A DNA stretch of 64,000 nucleotides, from the NCBI GenBank assembly GCA_016716065.1, contig JADJXA010000003.1:806001-870000 (forward strand), read 5' to 3'. How positions within the stretch are numbered: position 1 is the stretch's first letter; each line of letters starts with the position of its first letter. The notes below the pieces were generated by a model that was not told the DNA's origin, did not search any database, and saw only the letters and a program-made list of their open reading frames with translations. Both the position numbers and the translations under genes were made by a program. This DNA comes from Candidatus Leptovillus gracilis. GTDB lineage: Bacteria > Chloroflexota > Anaerolineae > Promineifilales > Promineifilaceae. Positions 1 to 9,242 of the stretch are shown here, piece after piece.

Positions 1-246
1 GCGGTGGTAATCCCGGTGGCGCTGCAAACGGCGGTGCAGTTGGGCCTGAATCCACGCACATTTGCTATGATGATTGCGATTGCCGCTAGCACCTCCTACC
101 TGACGCCGCTGGAGCCAGCCTGTCTGATGGTGTATGGGCCGGGGCGCTACCGCTTCATGGATTTTTTGCGGGTCGGCGGGCTACTGACAGTGGTCGTGTA
201 CCTGCTGGCTATTGTCATGACGCCTCTGTTGTGGCCGCTAAAATGA
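1..246 (+). CDS. SLC13/DASS-type permease, C-terminal fragment
   Basis: The reading frame is open from the window edge, so the true start lies upstream and only about 81 residues are visible. They resemble the last segments of SLC13 (sodium/anion symporter, DASS) permeases. A helix is followed by an AIAASTSYLTPLEPACLMVYGPGRYRF-like region split over the conserved Pro-Gly turn, then a final hydrophobic helix (about residues 56-77) ending in LLWPLK. The family imports dicarboxylates, sulfate or related anions across the inner membrane; the substrate cannot be read from this piece. No partner gene is visible. The family call rests on the C-terminal pattern only. Confidence 0.6.
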   Translation, partial: AVVIPVALQTAVQLGLNPRTFAMMIAIAASTSYLTPLEPACLMVYGPGRYRFMDFLRVGGLLTVVVYLLAIVMTPLLWPLK

Positions 247-251
247 TCACG

Positions 252-399
252 CCATTGCCCACATCCATGCCCACGCCAGTCCCCTCCATCAGCTTCTAGG
301 CCGATCAGACGACAATTGAACAGGGTCAGTGTACCACCCTGCGTTGGGATGTACGCAACATTCAAGCCGTTTGAGGGTGCTATGTATATTTGAACCAAA
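252..399 (+). pseudogene. Decayed remnant of a secreted-protein module
   Basis: One continuous frame reads a Pro/Thr-rich stretch, then ISF-stop-ADQTTIEQGQCTTLRWDV-RNIQAV-stop. Similar modules (F-x-A-D...G-x-CTTLRWDV-x-N-x-x-AV) occur in extracytoplasmic proteins of Chloroflexota, from memory of the family. Two in-frame stops and the lack of a plausible start show decay. The remnant runs into the left terminal inverted repeat of the IS66-type element at 400, so the element appears to have cut it. Confidence 0.45.
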
Positions 400-1889
400 G
401 TAACTATACAGGTCTAAAACCTGTGGTATAAATGATAAGCATGGACGAAGTGCAACAACTGCGAGCAGAAAACAAGCAACTTAAGCGAGAAGTCCAAGAA
501 CTCCGCGAAAAGTTGACCGTTGCTGAGACTCAAATCAAGCATTTAGTCGAGTTGCTTGGTCAAAATAGCCACAACTCCAGTTGGCCGTCCAGCCGCGATA
601 AAGGCCGACAGAAGCCTAAGCCCAAAAGTCTACGGCCACAAACAGAGCGCAAAGCTGGTGGTCAGGAAGGACATGAAGGGCATACGCTTGAGTTCAATCC
701 CAAACCAGATTTCATTGAACCGCATCGTCCAGCCCGCTGTGACCATTGCCAAGCCCCATTGTCCGAAGAAATTGTAGCCAGTAAAGTTGCTAAACGACAG
801 GTCTTTGAATTACCGCCATTGCGTTATGTGACCATCGAACACCAAGCCGAAACCATCATCTGTCCCTGTTGTGGTGAAGCAACAACCGGTGAATTTCCAG
901 CGGATGTGACCAACCCGGTGCAATATGGTTCGCAAGTCAAGCGGTTGTCAGTTTATCTGCGCAATGAGCAGTTCATTCCGTATGAACGAGAGCGACAGAT
1001 GTTGGCCGACCTGTTTGAATTACCCATTTCCACTGGTTCATTGCAAAACTTTTTAGAGACGGCCGCAGAAAATGTGAAGCCAGCCACACAAGCCATTAAA
1101 GAAGCCGTCAAAAAGGCCGAAGTCGGTCATGCTGATGAGACAGGCTTCTATATCAGTGGAAAAAGAGCTTGGCTCCATACCGTCAGCACCCCAGAATTGA
1201 CTTATTATGAACCGCATCAAAGTCGGGGCAAAAAAGGCGACTGACGCCATTGGCATTCTGCCTGAATTCACCGGCGCCCTTGTTCACGATAACTGGGCGA
1301 CCTATTTCAAGTATCAATTGTTGCTTCATGCCTTGTGCAATGCCCATCATTTGCGCGAGTTGACGGCTCTGGTTGAGAACGATCAACAGCAATGGGCAGC
1401 ACTGATGATTGTCTATTTGTTATCGGCCAAACAATTGGTTGCCGAAGCTTATCAGGCAGGGGAAACCGAATTGTCAATCGAGCAGTTGCAACGAATCCAC
1501 CAAATGTATGACACCATTGTTGCCTTCGGTTTAGAGGAAAACCTGTTACCTGATGAACATCCGCCCCTTGTCAAACGAGGGCGGCGCAAAAAAACAAAGG
1601 CGCGTAATCTGGTAGAACGATTTGACAAGCAGCAGGAGGCTATCTTGCGTTTTGTCCATGATTTTAAGGTGCCGTTTGATAACAACTTGGCTGAACGAGA
1701 CATCAGAATGATGAAGGTTCAGCAGAAAATCTCAGGCTCTTTTTCGCAGTTGGGAAGGCGCTGAACAATTCTGTTCGCTGCGCACCTATATTTCCACGAT
1801 TCGTAAACAGGGTCTCAATGTGTGGGAAGCATTAGGGTCTCTGTTTGACGATAATGTTCTTATGCCTCAACTCACACCTGGATAGTTAC
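400..1889 (+). mobile_element. IS66-family insertion sequence, single-gene type
   Basis: Near-perfect terminal inverted repeats bound the element: GTAACTATACAGGT at 400-413 and the complement of GTAACTATCCAGGT at 1876-1889, 13 of 14 matching. The GTAA-type end and an IS66 transposase as sole gene fit the ISBst12-like subgroup that lacks tnpA and tnpB. IS66 elements normally make 8-bp target duplications. The flanks (392-399 GAACCAAA, 1890-1897 CCAGTTTC) do not match, so one end may have rearranged or the insertion is old. No ACGGCCGT palindrome occurs in the element or in the first 3.1 kb, unlike the rest of the window. Confidence 0.8.
432..1885 (+). pseudogene. IS66-family transposase, two frameshifts
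   Basis: This is the DDE transposase of the surrounding element. The start may be 432 or the Met at 441 (MDEVQQLRAENK). An N-terminal leucine-zipper-like coil is followed by a zinc-finger region (CDHC...CPCC) and the IS66 core, with acidic residues in HADETGFY, LVHDNWATYF and NLAERDIRMM. The frame breaks at an A6 run (1230-1235) after YYEPHQSRGKK and resumes in another frame at ATDAIGILPEF. It breaks again at a T5 run (1740-1744) after ISGSF, and the last part reads SWEGAEQFCSLRTYIS...LMPQLTPG to a stop at 1883-1885. One extra base in each run explains both breaks. Either the gene is dead or the assembly has indels. Confidence 0.85.
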
Positions 1890-2833
1890 CCAGTTTCTTG
1901 TAAATGCGACCCGAGAAGGTGGTCATTTGTTCACCCAAGACTTGCAAGTGAGCCATACCCTTTTCAGCATCGACCAATTGACCTGTTTCCAGATCGATGA
2001 GCGCGAAGTAGGCATCCACTTTACGGGCAATTTGGGCAAAAGCATCCAGCTTCTTTATTTTCTTGTCGGCCTCAGCCACCAATGCCTCCCATTTAGCAAG
2101 ATGCTGCTGCAGGCGCTTGCTTGTTTGCGATTTGTCAAAGAGCGCTTCTCGTTCTGCCACTTTGATCAGGGCGGCGTAGGCTTGCTCTTCCAAGCGGGTT
2201 GCTTGACCCCACATGGGACGCAGCAAGTGGTCCCAATCCAATTGATGGTGCCGGCATCGGAAGCAAACTGCCTGGTTTCGGGTACGTCCAGCAAGCACAG
2301 CCCCAAGTGTCGCCATCTCGTTCGTCCTGACGGGTCAAGGCATAGATGTAGAGCGAATCATTCCCCACCACCAACAGATTGGGCAACCCATTGGCGAATA
2401 TCTCATCACCAGCCAACGTCTCGTTGCTCGCTGGTTCAAGCCGCTGGTTCACCTGTTGAGCGACATCTTCCAGGTCAGCCAACTCGCTATTGATCCAGCC
2501 CAACGAGACGCTTGTATCCAACATTTCGGACAAACAGGTTTTCACGCCACGTTGGCTGACTCCCTGTTCACTCAAAGTCAGCACACTCCGTTGCAGACGA
2601 TTCTTCGTCACTACTACATCTCTCTGCTGGGGTTGCGGGCCATGCTGTCCAGGGATCATGGCGCGAATCAAGGCATCTCTGCCTGTGGTGGTCATGTCAT
2701 ACAGTGTCTGTCGCGACAGTTGATACGTTTCAGCCAATTGCTTTACTCTTCCCCAAGGTCGGTTCGGCGACATCATCTCTATCACAATTTGCGCTCTTTC
2801 TGCGGGCACTATATCATCTCGGCTTTCAGCCAC
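1867..2833 (-). pseudogene. Degenerate DDE-type transposase with N-terminal HTH
   Basis: On the minus strand from 2833, about 170 residues form a helix-turn-helix region (RVKQLAETYQLSRQTLYDM) and then GDEIFANGLPNLLVV...YALTRQ, matching an uncharacterised transposase family with a DEIF motif. The frame then shifts near 2300 into LLDVPETRQFASDAG, and again near 2240 into a helical tail (TRLEEQAYAALIKVAEREALF...). Two shifts make it non-functional as read. The last codons (NYPGVS, stop) lie in the IS66-type inverted repeat, so the IS insertion has replaced the original C-terminus. The IS family name is not certain. Confidence 0.6.
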
Positions 2834-3049
2834 GGGTTTCCTCCTTTTGCATAAGCGGCTCTAGTAAAACCAATTATGCACTGGAAACTCGTGGTTTTCT
2901 TTTATCATTTTGTCAAGCTAACTTGAACCATGCCCAGTTTTCAGTATGCGTTTTCCAGAGGTAATGGCGGCTGAACACGGAACACGGCTTCCAATTGGAA
3001 TGTTCGACAGGCTATTGACAAAATGCACAGGTTTTGTTAAGATAAAGGC

Positions 3050-3856
3050 ATGAATACAAAACAAATCAATGCAAAATCTTTGCAAATAGCCAACATCATC
3101 GCCGTTGTGGCGGTGATTGTGATGAATATCTTATCCAGTGCCCTGCCGTTAAACGGCCGTTCCGTCGAATCCATCTCCGACGCGCTGCCCTCGTATTTCA
3201 CCCCGGCCGGTTATACCTTCGCCATCTGGGGGCTGATTTATTCGGCGCTGTTGGGTTTTGGTGTGTATCAGGCGCTGCCGGCGCAGCGGACACGGCCGTT
3301 TCTGGCAAAAATCGGTGGGCTGTTTGTCCTGAGTACCGTGTTTAACATCGGCTGGTTGTTTGCCTGGCATTATGGCGTCTACCTGCTGTCGGTGGCATTC
3401 ATGGTCGCTCTGCTGGTGACGCTCATCGCCATTTATTTGCGGCTGGACATTGGCCGCCGCAGTTCAGCGCTGACCACAGCCGACAAGCTGTTTTACCAGG
3501 CGCCCTTCAGCCTCTACCTGGGTTGGATTACCGTGGCGACCATCGCCAACGTTGCCAGCGTCGCCAATTACTTTGGTTGGAACGGCTTTGGCATTGCCCA
3601 ACCGATCTGGTCGGCCATCATGATGGCGGTAGCGGTGGTGGTTGCCGGGGTACTGTTGATTAACCGCCGTAATCTGGCCTATGCCGGGGTGCTGGTGTGG
3701 GCGCTGTTTGGCATTCGGGCGGCTTACCCGGATGTGGCGGTGGTGGCGAATACGGCCGTACTCTCTGCCGCTCTGGTTGTGGTTTTGGCTTTGCTGGGCT
3801 ATTGGCGGACGAGACGGATGCAGGTGACGGCCGTTCCCCAACCCCGCGCCGCCTGA
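3050..3856 (+). CDS. TspO/MBR-like tryptophan-rich membrane protein
   Basis: This 268-residue protein is almost entirely hydrophobic. It carries the TspO-type signature FTPAGYTFAIWGLIY (residues 50-64) and a later LGWITVATIAN segment. It belongs to the longer bacterial 'tryptophan-rich sensory protein' type (about 260 residues) rather than the classical 160-residue TspO. The family binds tetrapyrroles and isoprenoid-like ligands in membranes, but the role of the long form is not established. It stands alone on the plus strand between the IS remnants and a lipoprotein gene. Two ACGGCCGT palindromes lie inside it and two near its end. The start has no strong ribosome-binding site. Confidence 0.75.
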   Translation: MNTKQINAKSLQIANIIAVVAVIVMNILSSALPLNGRSVESISDALPSYFTPAGYTFAIWGLIYSALLGFGVYQALPAQRTRPFLAKIGGLFVLSTVFNIGWLFAWHYGVYLLSVAFMVALLVTLIAIYLRLDIGRRSSALTTADKLFYQAPFSLYLGWITVATIANVASVANYFGWNGFGIAQPIWSAIMMAVAVVVAGVLLINRRNLAYAGVLVWALFGIRAAYPDVAVVANTAVLSAALVVVLALLGYWRTRRMQVTAVPQPRAA

Positions 3857-3898
3857 TTGTTCCGCAGCACTCCTGGCAGGCTGTCGGAAAAGTAGAAA

Positions 3899-3985
3899 GG
3901 GATGGATACACGGATGACACGGATTTACACCGGTTTTCTGGTGAGTTATCCGTAAAAATCCGTCGAATCCGTTCAATCCGTGTAC
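3899..3985. repeat. CGGAT-rich dispersed intergenic repeat
   Basis: This short stretch repeats variants of ACACGGAT and, in the opposite orientation, ATCCGTG (GGATACACGGATGACACGGAT ... ATCCGTTCAATCCGTG, with other bases between). The two halves are partly complementary and could fold. Similar CGGAT-type intergenic repeats are common in environmental genomes. It lies between the tspO-like gene and the next promoter. Confidence 0.4.
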
Positions 3986-4024
3986 CTATCCTGAGTTCTC
4001 CGACAGGCTGTTGAATAGGCTCCA

Positions 4025-4055
4025 GACCTGACAGGTTGCCGCAATCTGTCAGGTC
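4025..4055. terminator. Hairpin GACCTGACAG/CTGTCAGGTC with T-rich flank
   Basis: A perfect 10-bp stem (4025-4034 with 4046-4055) and an 11-base loop are followed by TTTCT, which fits a terminator for the gene upstream. The same arm sequence recurs at 20608-20668, so it is also a dispersed repeat. Confidence 0.5.
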
Positions 4056-4059
4056 TTTC

Positions 4060-4068
4060 TGTTATAAT
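4060..4068 (+). promoter_or_regulatory. Extended -10 promoter, TGTTATAAT
   Basis: TGnTATAAT lies 82 bases before the ATG of the DUF3160 lipoprotein gene. No well-spaced -35 box is visible, as expected for an extended -10 promoter. The identical nonamer occurs upstream of the gene at 50354. Confidence 0.45.
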
Positions 4069-4149
4069 GGGCGATGATGATTGGAATGATGGGTGGTCGG
4101 AGCCGAACCCACCTTTTGCCCATCTGCAAGCCTGTTAAGGAGGTATGTG

Positions 4150-6885
4150 ATGCACCCTAAATCATTGCTGCGTATTGGCTTACTTGTTCTCCTGCTGGTC
4201 CTGGTTGCGTGCGGCGGCAAAGAAGCCGCGCCCACGGCCGTGCCTGAATCCCCAACGGCCGTTTCTGAGATTGCCCCTACACCGCCACCGGTGACGCCCA
4301 CCATCGTCATCCCGGCGGCCACAGACACGGCCGTGCCGCCCACCGATGAGCCACCGCCAACGGCCGTGCCCGTCCCCGAAGTGGCTGCCAGTGATATGCC
4401 CCGCTTTGCTCAGTTTAAGGAAACGGCCGTTACCGCCGCCCCGGCCATCTTCCACGACCTCATTGCCCCTGACCTGAGCAACGTCCTGGTCCCCTTTGCC
4501 CTTTCGCCTGACCAACTGGCGCGGCTGGCGCAAAGCGGCGTGGTTGTCAGCCCTGGTGTGGAAAAAGAGTTTTTTAGCGTGTATGAACAGGCGCGCTACG
4601 CCAACGTGCCCATCTTTGTTACCAGCGATTCGCTGCTGCACAGCTATCACCTTATTTTCGACAAAGTGCTGCGCACCGCCGAACGAGAGTTTTTTGCGCC
4701 CCTGCTGCGCGACCTGAACGCCGCTATCCTGGCGGAAACTGACGCCCAATACCAGGAACTCAAAGGGAGCGAATGGGAAGACGCGGCGCTGCGTTCCGTC
4801 GCCTTCGTCGGCGCTGCCAGCAAGCTGCTGGAGCCAACGGTGCAAATTCCCGTCTACGCCCAAGAGCTGGCCGAGGCCGAAATCGCCCTCATCGAAGACG
4901 CTGGTGGCATTTTGCCCTCGCCGCTTTTCCCTGGCCTGGAGTTCGGCGAAGATTACACCCAATACATCCCGCGCGGCCATTACACCCTCAGCGAAGAGCT
5001 GATGGCCTACTTTAAAAGCATGATGTGGTACGGCCGTATGACCTTCCGCCTCAAATCCAACGACCTGGCCGTGGGCCGCGCTGAAACCCGCTCCGCCCTG
5101 CTGCTGGTAAACGCCCTGCAAAACGCGACGGTGAACGGCCGTCCTGCCCTGGACGTGTGGCGCGATGTGTATGATCCCACCGCCTTCCTGGTGGGGCGCA
5201 GCGACGATCTGACGGCGTTCCAGTACATAGATGTGATGACGGCCGTTTACGGCGACAATCCCAATCTGACCACCCTGAGCGACGAGAACCGCCTGACCGC
5301 CTTCATCGAAGCGGCCAATCTGCTGCCGCCGCCGCGCATTTTGGGCCTGGTCATCAGCGAAACGGACGACGTGGAGGAAGTGACCAAAGGCTTCCGCTTC
5401 ATGGGGCAGCGCTTCGTGCCCGACGCCTACATCTTCCGCGAACTCATCTGGCGCAATGTCGGCACGACCGACGAGCCGCGCCAACTGCCCAACGGCCTGG
5501 ACGTGATGGCCGCCATGGGCTCCGACCGCGCCTATACCATCCTCGAATCGTTGGGCGAGACCAACTATGTCGGCTACCCGGCGCAGATGGACAAGATGCG
5601 CGCCTGGACCGGCAGCCTGACGGCCGATGAATGGACCGAAACGCTCTACAACGGCTGGCTTTTTACCTTGCAGCCGCTTCTGGACGCACCCACCACCGGC
5701 TACCCCCAATTCATGCTCTCCGACGCCTGGCTGGACAAGCAGCTTTCCACCAGTCTGGGCAGTTGGGCCGAACTGAAGCACGATACCATCCTTTACGCTA
5801 AACAAGCCTACGCCGAATTGGGCGGCGGCGGCTTGAATCCCCCCTCGCCAAAGGAAGCCGTGGGTTATGTGGAACCGGTCCCTGCTTTCTACGCCCGCCT
5901 CTCCGCTCTGGCGACCATGACCCTGGACGGCATGGATGAACGGGGCCTGCTGACGGAGAAGGACGCCGACAGCCTGAACCGCCTCATCCGTCTGGCCGAC
6001 GCCTTCCAGATGATGGCCGAAAAAGAGCTGCGCGGCGAACCGCTGAGCCAAGACGAAGCCTACCTGATCCGCTACGTTGGCGGCGAATTGGAGCATCTGG
6101 TGATGGCCTCGGCCGATGTGCCGGAAGATGACCCCTTCGCCCAGCCCTACATGGATGAAGAACCGCAAGCGGCCGTCATCGCCGACGTGGCCACTGCGCC
6201 TGATTACGTGCGCGACGGTGTGCCTGACCCGACGGTGTTGGAAGTGGGCGTGGGGCGGGTGGATGAGTTGTATGCCGTCGTGCCGTTTGTGGCCGAGGAT
6301 GGAACCATCACCCTACAAGTGGCCAAGGGCGGCGTGTTCTCCTACTACGAATTCCCCTGGCCGGCCGCCGACCGCCTGACGGATGAAAAGTGGCGCGAGA
6401 TGTTGGATGCGGGGGAGGGGGTGGCACGGCCGTCGTGGATCACCACCTTCTTCTCCGCCGAAACCGAATTCGCTTTTGCCCAGCAAGCCATTTACGCCTT
6501 CCAGACCAATCTGCCCTGGCTTTTCTGGGAGCCGGCCGAGTATATGGAGGGAAGACCCTGGCTGCCCGCGCCCTTGCCCGCTTTCCAGGCCGAATTGGAT
6601 GCTCTGATTGCCGCCGGGCAGTATGTGGGGCGGCAGTGGATCAGCGCCAGCTACCGTTCGTTTGACTTGCAGGGGCCGGATACAGCCGTTGTGACTGTAC
6701 GCGAAACCTGGGGCGACACGCTCTACGAAGCGCCCAACGGCTACCCCGACTATGACGACCCGGTGCTGGGCCACCGCGGCCCATACACGCTGGACGCCAC
6801 CTACACCTTGCAGCGCGTGGATGGCGTCTGGCAGGTGACCAATCTGGTCTACGCCAACCAACCGCCGAACTGGCAGACACCGTAA
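4150..6885 (+). CDS. DUF3160-family lipoprotein
   Basis: The ATG at 4150 is chosen because AAGGAGGT (4137-4144) precedes it at 5-base spacing and the product begins with a lipoprotein signal (LLVLLLVLVAC, lipid-accepting Cys21). The 911-residue protein has a Thr/Pro-rich linker to about residue 75. The DUF3160 region follows, with the hallmark VTSDSLLHSYHLIFDKVLR near residue 155 and many conserved Trp/Tyr residues. The family is exported and its function is unknown. The frame is long and intact and codon use resembles the neighbours. It is probably monocistronic, with its own extended -10 promoter upstream. Confidence 0.85.
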   Translation: MHPKSLLRIGLLVLLLVLVACGGKEAAPTAVPESPTAVSEIAPTPPPVTPTIVIPAATDTAVPPTDEPPPTAVPVPEVAASDMPRFAQFKETAVTAAPAIFHDLIAPDLSNVLVPFALSPDQLARLAQSGVVVSPGVEKEFFSVYEQARYANVPIFVTSDSLLHSYHLIFDKVLRTAEREFFAPLLRDLNAAILAETDAQYQELKGSEWEDAALRSVAFVGAASKLLEPTVQIPVYAQELAEAEIALIEDAGGILPSPLFPGLEFGEDYTQYIPRGHYTLSEELMAYFKSMMWYGRMTFRLKSNDLAVGRAETRSALLLVNALQNATVNGRPALDVWRDVYDPTAFLVGRSDDLTAFQYIDVMTAVYGDNPNLTTLSDENRLTAFIEAANLLPPPRILGLVISETDDVEEVTKGFRFMGQRFVPDAYIFRELIWRNVGTTDEPRQLPNGLDVMAAMGSDRAYTILESLGETNYVGYPAQMDKMRAWTGSLTADEWTETLYNGWLFTLQPLLDAPTTGYPQFMLSDAWLDKQLSTSLGSWAELKHDTILYAKQAYAELGGGGLNPPSPKEAVGYVEPVPAFYARLSALATMTLDGMDERGLLTEKDADSLNRLIRLADAFQMMAEKELRGEPLSQDEAYLIRYVGGELEHLVMASADVPEDDPFAQPYMDEEPQAAVIADVATAPDYVRDGVPDPTVLEVGVGRVDELYAVVPFVAEDGTITLQVAKGGVFSYYEFPWPAADRLTDEKWREMLDAGEGVARPSWITTFFSAETEFAFAQQAIYAFQTNLPWLFWEPAEYMEGRPWLPAPLPAFQAELDALIAAGQYVGRQWISASYRSFDLQGPDTAVVTVRETWGDTLYEAPNGYPDYDDPVLGHRGPYTLDATYTLQRVDGVWQVTNLVYANQPPNWQTP

Positions 6886-7191
6886 AACCGGATTCAACCA
6901 GGTGCGACATACTTTCGGCCGTGTGTCGTACCTGGTAACGATTGTTTGTGTTGTTTTTTGGCATGGGTCATTTAAGGCAAAATGGCTCTTCAGGATTTTA
7001 GGGGGTTGAAACCAGATGCAGGGGCGACCTTTGTGGTCGCCCTCTGGCAGCCGGGCGGGCACAAGGCCTGCCCTTACACAAAATCAGTAGATCGAAACGG
7101 AGCGCGGGCATCTTGCCCGCACTGGCAGGCGAGACGCCTGCGCTCCAAAATCATTATCTGAATCTCTATCGTTGGCAATTGGTTCGTCAGA
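6886..7191. repeat. Intergenic region with dispersed hairpins
   Basis: No gene is seen here. The region holds a hairpin at 7021-7041 (GGGCGACC / GGTCGCCC, loop TTTGT) and a GC-rich palindromic stretch at about 7104-7145 (GCGGGCATCTTGCCCGC, then AGGCGAGACGCCT). The latter pattern resembles short intergenic repeats found in many environmental genomes. Either hairpin could end transcription from the lipoprotein gene, but no T-tract follows. Confidence 0.4.
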
Positions 7192-8838
7192 ATGAAGAGT
7201 CCACGCCCGTTAACGGCCGTCTCCCTCCTCCTCCTCCTCCTCCTCTTTCTCCTGTTCACCCTGCTGGTTCTGTGGTCTGGCCAGCCGGCCGTTGCTCCAG
7301 ACCTTTCACCCTATCCCTGGCTCTATCTACGCGACGGCCGTCCTATTTCCGCCGACGAATCCCTTGCCAGCCTCATCGCCGTGGGTGATGTGCTGCTGGG
7401 GCGCGGCGTCGCCGACCAGCCCGACCCGTTGGGCGACGTGGCCGCCTGGCTGTCGGCTGCCGACGTGACGCTGGGCAATCTGGAAGGGGTGATAACAATT
7501 CACAGTGAACCGCTGACAGCGAGTGGACAACGGAACACGGAATACGGCTCACGGATGACGCTGCTTATGCCGCCGACGGCCGTTTTCCAACTGCGCGGCG
7601 CCGGGTTCGATTTGCTGGGGCTGGCGAACAATCACAGCCTGGATGGGGGTGGCGAAGGGCTGCAAACAACCGCCGCGCGCCTGCGCCAGGCCGGCATCGT
7701 CCCCATCGGCCACCCCCAAAATACCAACAGCGCCGCAAACTTTCGCATAGCCAATAATATCCACTTAGCCTTCCTCGCCCTCAACACCATCCCCGACCCC
7801 GACTTCGCCTCTCCTTGTCTCCCCTTCTCCTTGTCAGCCTGCCTTCCCCTGTGGCAAGACGCCATCGCCGCCGCCAAAACCGAGGCCGACGCGGTGATCG
7901 TCTCCATCCATTGGGGGCTGGAATATGAGATACGGCCGTCGCCCACGCAAGAGCAAATCGCCCAGGCGCTGCTGGACGCGGGGGCTGATCTGATTGTCGG
8001 CCATCATCCGCATGTGGCGCAGCCGGTGGCGGTGGTTGGCGCTGGGGTGGTGGCCTACAGCCTGGGCAATTTTGTGTTTGACCAGGAGATGGGGGAAACG
8101 CGGCATGGGTTGGCCTTGCACGCCTTTTTCGACGCCGATGGGCTGCGGGCGGTGCAGGCGCTGCCCATCCGGGCCGGATTACGGCCGCGTTTGTTAACGC
8201 TGGACGAGGCCGCGCCGCTTCTGGCGCGTATTTTGCCGCCGCCGCCGCGCATTGGTTTTGTTTGCCGCGAGGTGGATTGCCAGCCAACGGATGCGCCAGC
8301 AACGGGGCAATCGGGCCAGTTCTTCAGCGGGCAGATTGATCTGACGGGTGATGGCCGGCCGGAAATAGTGCGCCGCGAAGGGGAGCAGGTGGTCGTTTAT
8401 CAGGCTGGCACGGCCGTCTGGCGCAGCCCGGCCGATTGGCGGGTGGTGGATGTGGCTCTGGGCGACCCGAATGATGACGGCCGTTACGAGATTATGCTGG
8501 CTATCTGGCGGGCGGATGGCGCGGGCTACCAGCGCAGCCAGCCCTACATCGTCGGCTATCGCGGCGGCGTGTATGACCTGCTGTGGGGCGGCCGGCCGGT
8601 GGTGGACCCCATCCGCCAACTGGCGTTGGGCGATGTGGACGGCGACGGCATTGAAGAGCTGGTGGTGTTGGTGGATGGGCCGGATGGAACGGCCGTTGCC
8701 GTGTGGCAGTGGCAGGGTTGGACCTTTAGCTTGCAGTGGCGCAGCGAACCGGGGAGATATGCAGATTTGGCGTTGGTGGCCGGGGAGGGGGGACGGCCGT
8801 TGATCACTGTTACCCAAACTGCCAGCGTCCGGAATTAG
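7192..8838 (+). CDS. CapA-like metallophosphatase with C-terminal FG-GAP-like region
   Basis: An N-terminal hydrophobic segment (residues 8-28) directs export or membrane anchoring. A CapA/PGA_cap domain follows, with AVGDVLLGRG (63-72), LGNLEG (94-99), LANNHSLDGG, VSIHWGLEYE, GHHPHV and YSLGNFVFDQ. The Asp, Asn and His residues of these motifs bind the metal pair in this calcineurin-like family. The C-terminal third repeats DLTGDGRPEIV, DPNDDGRYEI and DVDGDGIEELV, typical of FG-GAP/VCBS propeller blades. CapA proteins act in poly-gamma-glutamate export, but no capB or capC is nearby, so that role is not supported. A 7-bp-period repeat (7525-7559) lies in the coding region after LEGVITIHSE and encodes a variable loop. 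Confidence 0.8.
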   Translation: MKSPRPLTAVSLLLLLLLFLLFTLLVLWSGQPAVAPDLSPYPWLYLRDGRPISADESLASLIAVGDVLLGRGVADQPDPLGDVAAWLSAADVTLGNLEGVITIHSEPLTASGQRNTEYGSRMTLLMPPTAVFQLRGAGFDLLGLANNHSLDGGGEGLQTTAARLRQAGIVPIGHPQNTNSAANFRIANNIHLAFLALNTIPDPDFASPCLPFSLSACLPLWQDAIAAAKTEADAVIVSIHWGLEYEIRPSPTQEQIAQALLDAGADLIVGHHPHVAQPVAVVGAGVVAYSLGNFVFDQEMGETRHGLALHAFFDADGLRAVQALPIRAGLRPRLLTLDEAAPLLARILPPPPRIGFVCREVDCQPTDAPATGQSGQFFSGQIDLTGDGRPEIVRREGEQVVVYQAGTAVWRSPADWRVVDVALGDPNDDGRYEIMLAIWRADGAGYQRSQPYIVGYRGGVYDLLWGGRPVVDPIRQLALGDVDGDGIEELVVLVDGPDGTAVAVWQWQGWTFSLQWRSEPGRYADLALVAGEGGRPLITVTQTASVRN

Positions 8839-8959
8839 CCCGATGAATTGCGTGCGTCCGCAAGGAAATTTGGCATAATACGCGCCATGAATAAGATTTT
8901 CGTACCACAATAGCGCAGTATAGGCTGGGTCGGTGCGGCAAACTTGTGAGGTGAAAAAG

Positions 8960-9211
8960 ATGATGATGACGACGTTATCTGCCAGATGTCCGGCTTGCCA
9001 GACGATGATTCGCTTTGAAGTAAGTCCTGAGCTTGGCTCTTTTCTTGTTTGCGAAGAGTGCGAAGCGGAGTTGGAGGTTATTCAGTTGAGACCGCTGAAA
9101 TTGAGCTGGGTGGATGAGGATGAGTTCGATGATTTGGCGGACTATGGATTTGACGATGAAGATTTGGCCGATTTTGAAGACGACCTTGAGGACGATGACG
9201 ACGATTATTAG
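8960..9211 (+). CDS. LysW-like zinc-ribbon protein with long acidic tail
   Basis: The ATG at 8960 follows GAGGTG at about 6 bases; a GTG at 8933 is an alternative. The 83-residue product has a zinc ribbon with Cys10, Cys13, Cys31 and Cys34, then ELEVIQLRPLKL, as in LysW/ArgW amino-group carrier proteins. LysW ends in EDWGE, whose terminal Glu carries the substrate. Here the chain instead runs about 30 residues further, mostly Asp and Glu, and ends DDDDDY. No lysine or arginine biosynthesis gene is nearby. It is probably a LysW-fold relative with another role. A hairpin terminator follows at 9243. Confidence 0.7.
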   Translation: MMMTTLSARCPACQTMIRFEVSPELGSFLVCEECEAELEVIQLRPLKLSWVDEDEFDDLADYGFDDEDLADFEDDLEDDDDDY

Positions 9212-9242
9212 ACAATAGTCCCGCCAATTTGACCGGATAGAC

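Noticed and set aside
1226..1240. Programmed frameshift in the IS66-type transposase
   Set aside because: The shift is +1 rather than the usual -1 at A6/A7 and a second break occurs at a T-run; simple indels explain both.
4180..6168. Long minus-strand frame (662 codons) opposite the DUF3160 gene
   Set aside because: It is the reverse-frame shadow of a GC-rich real gene, rich in Gly, Arg and His without domain motifs, and has no ribosome-binding site.
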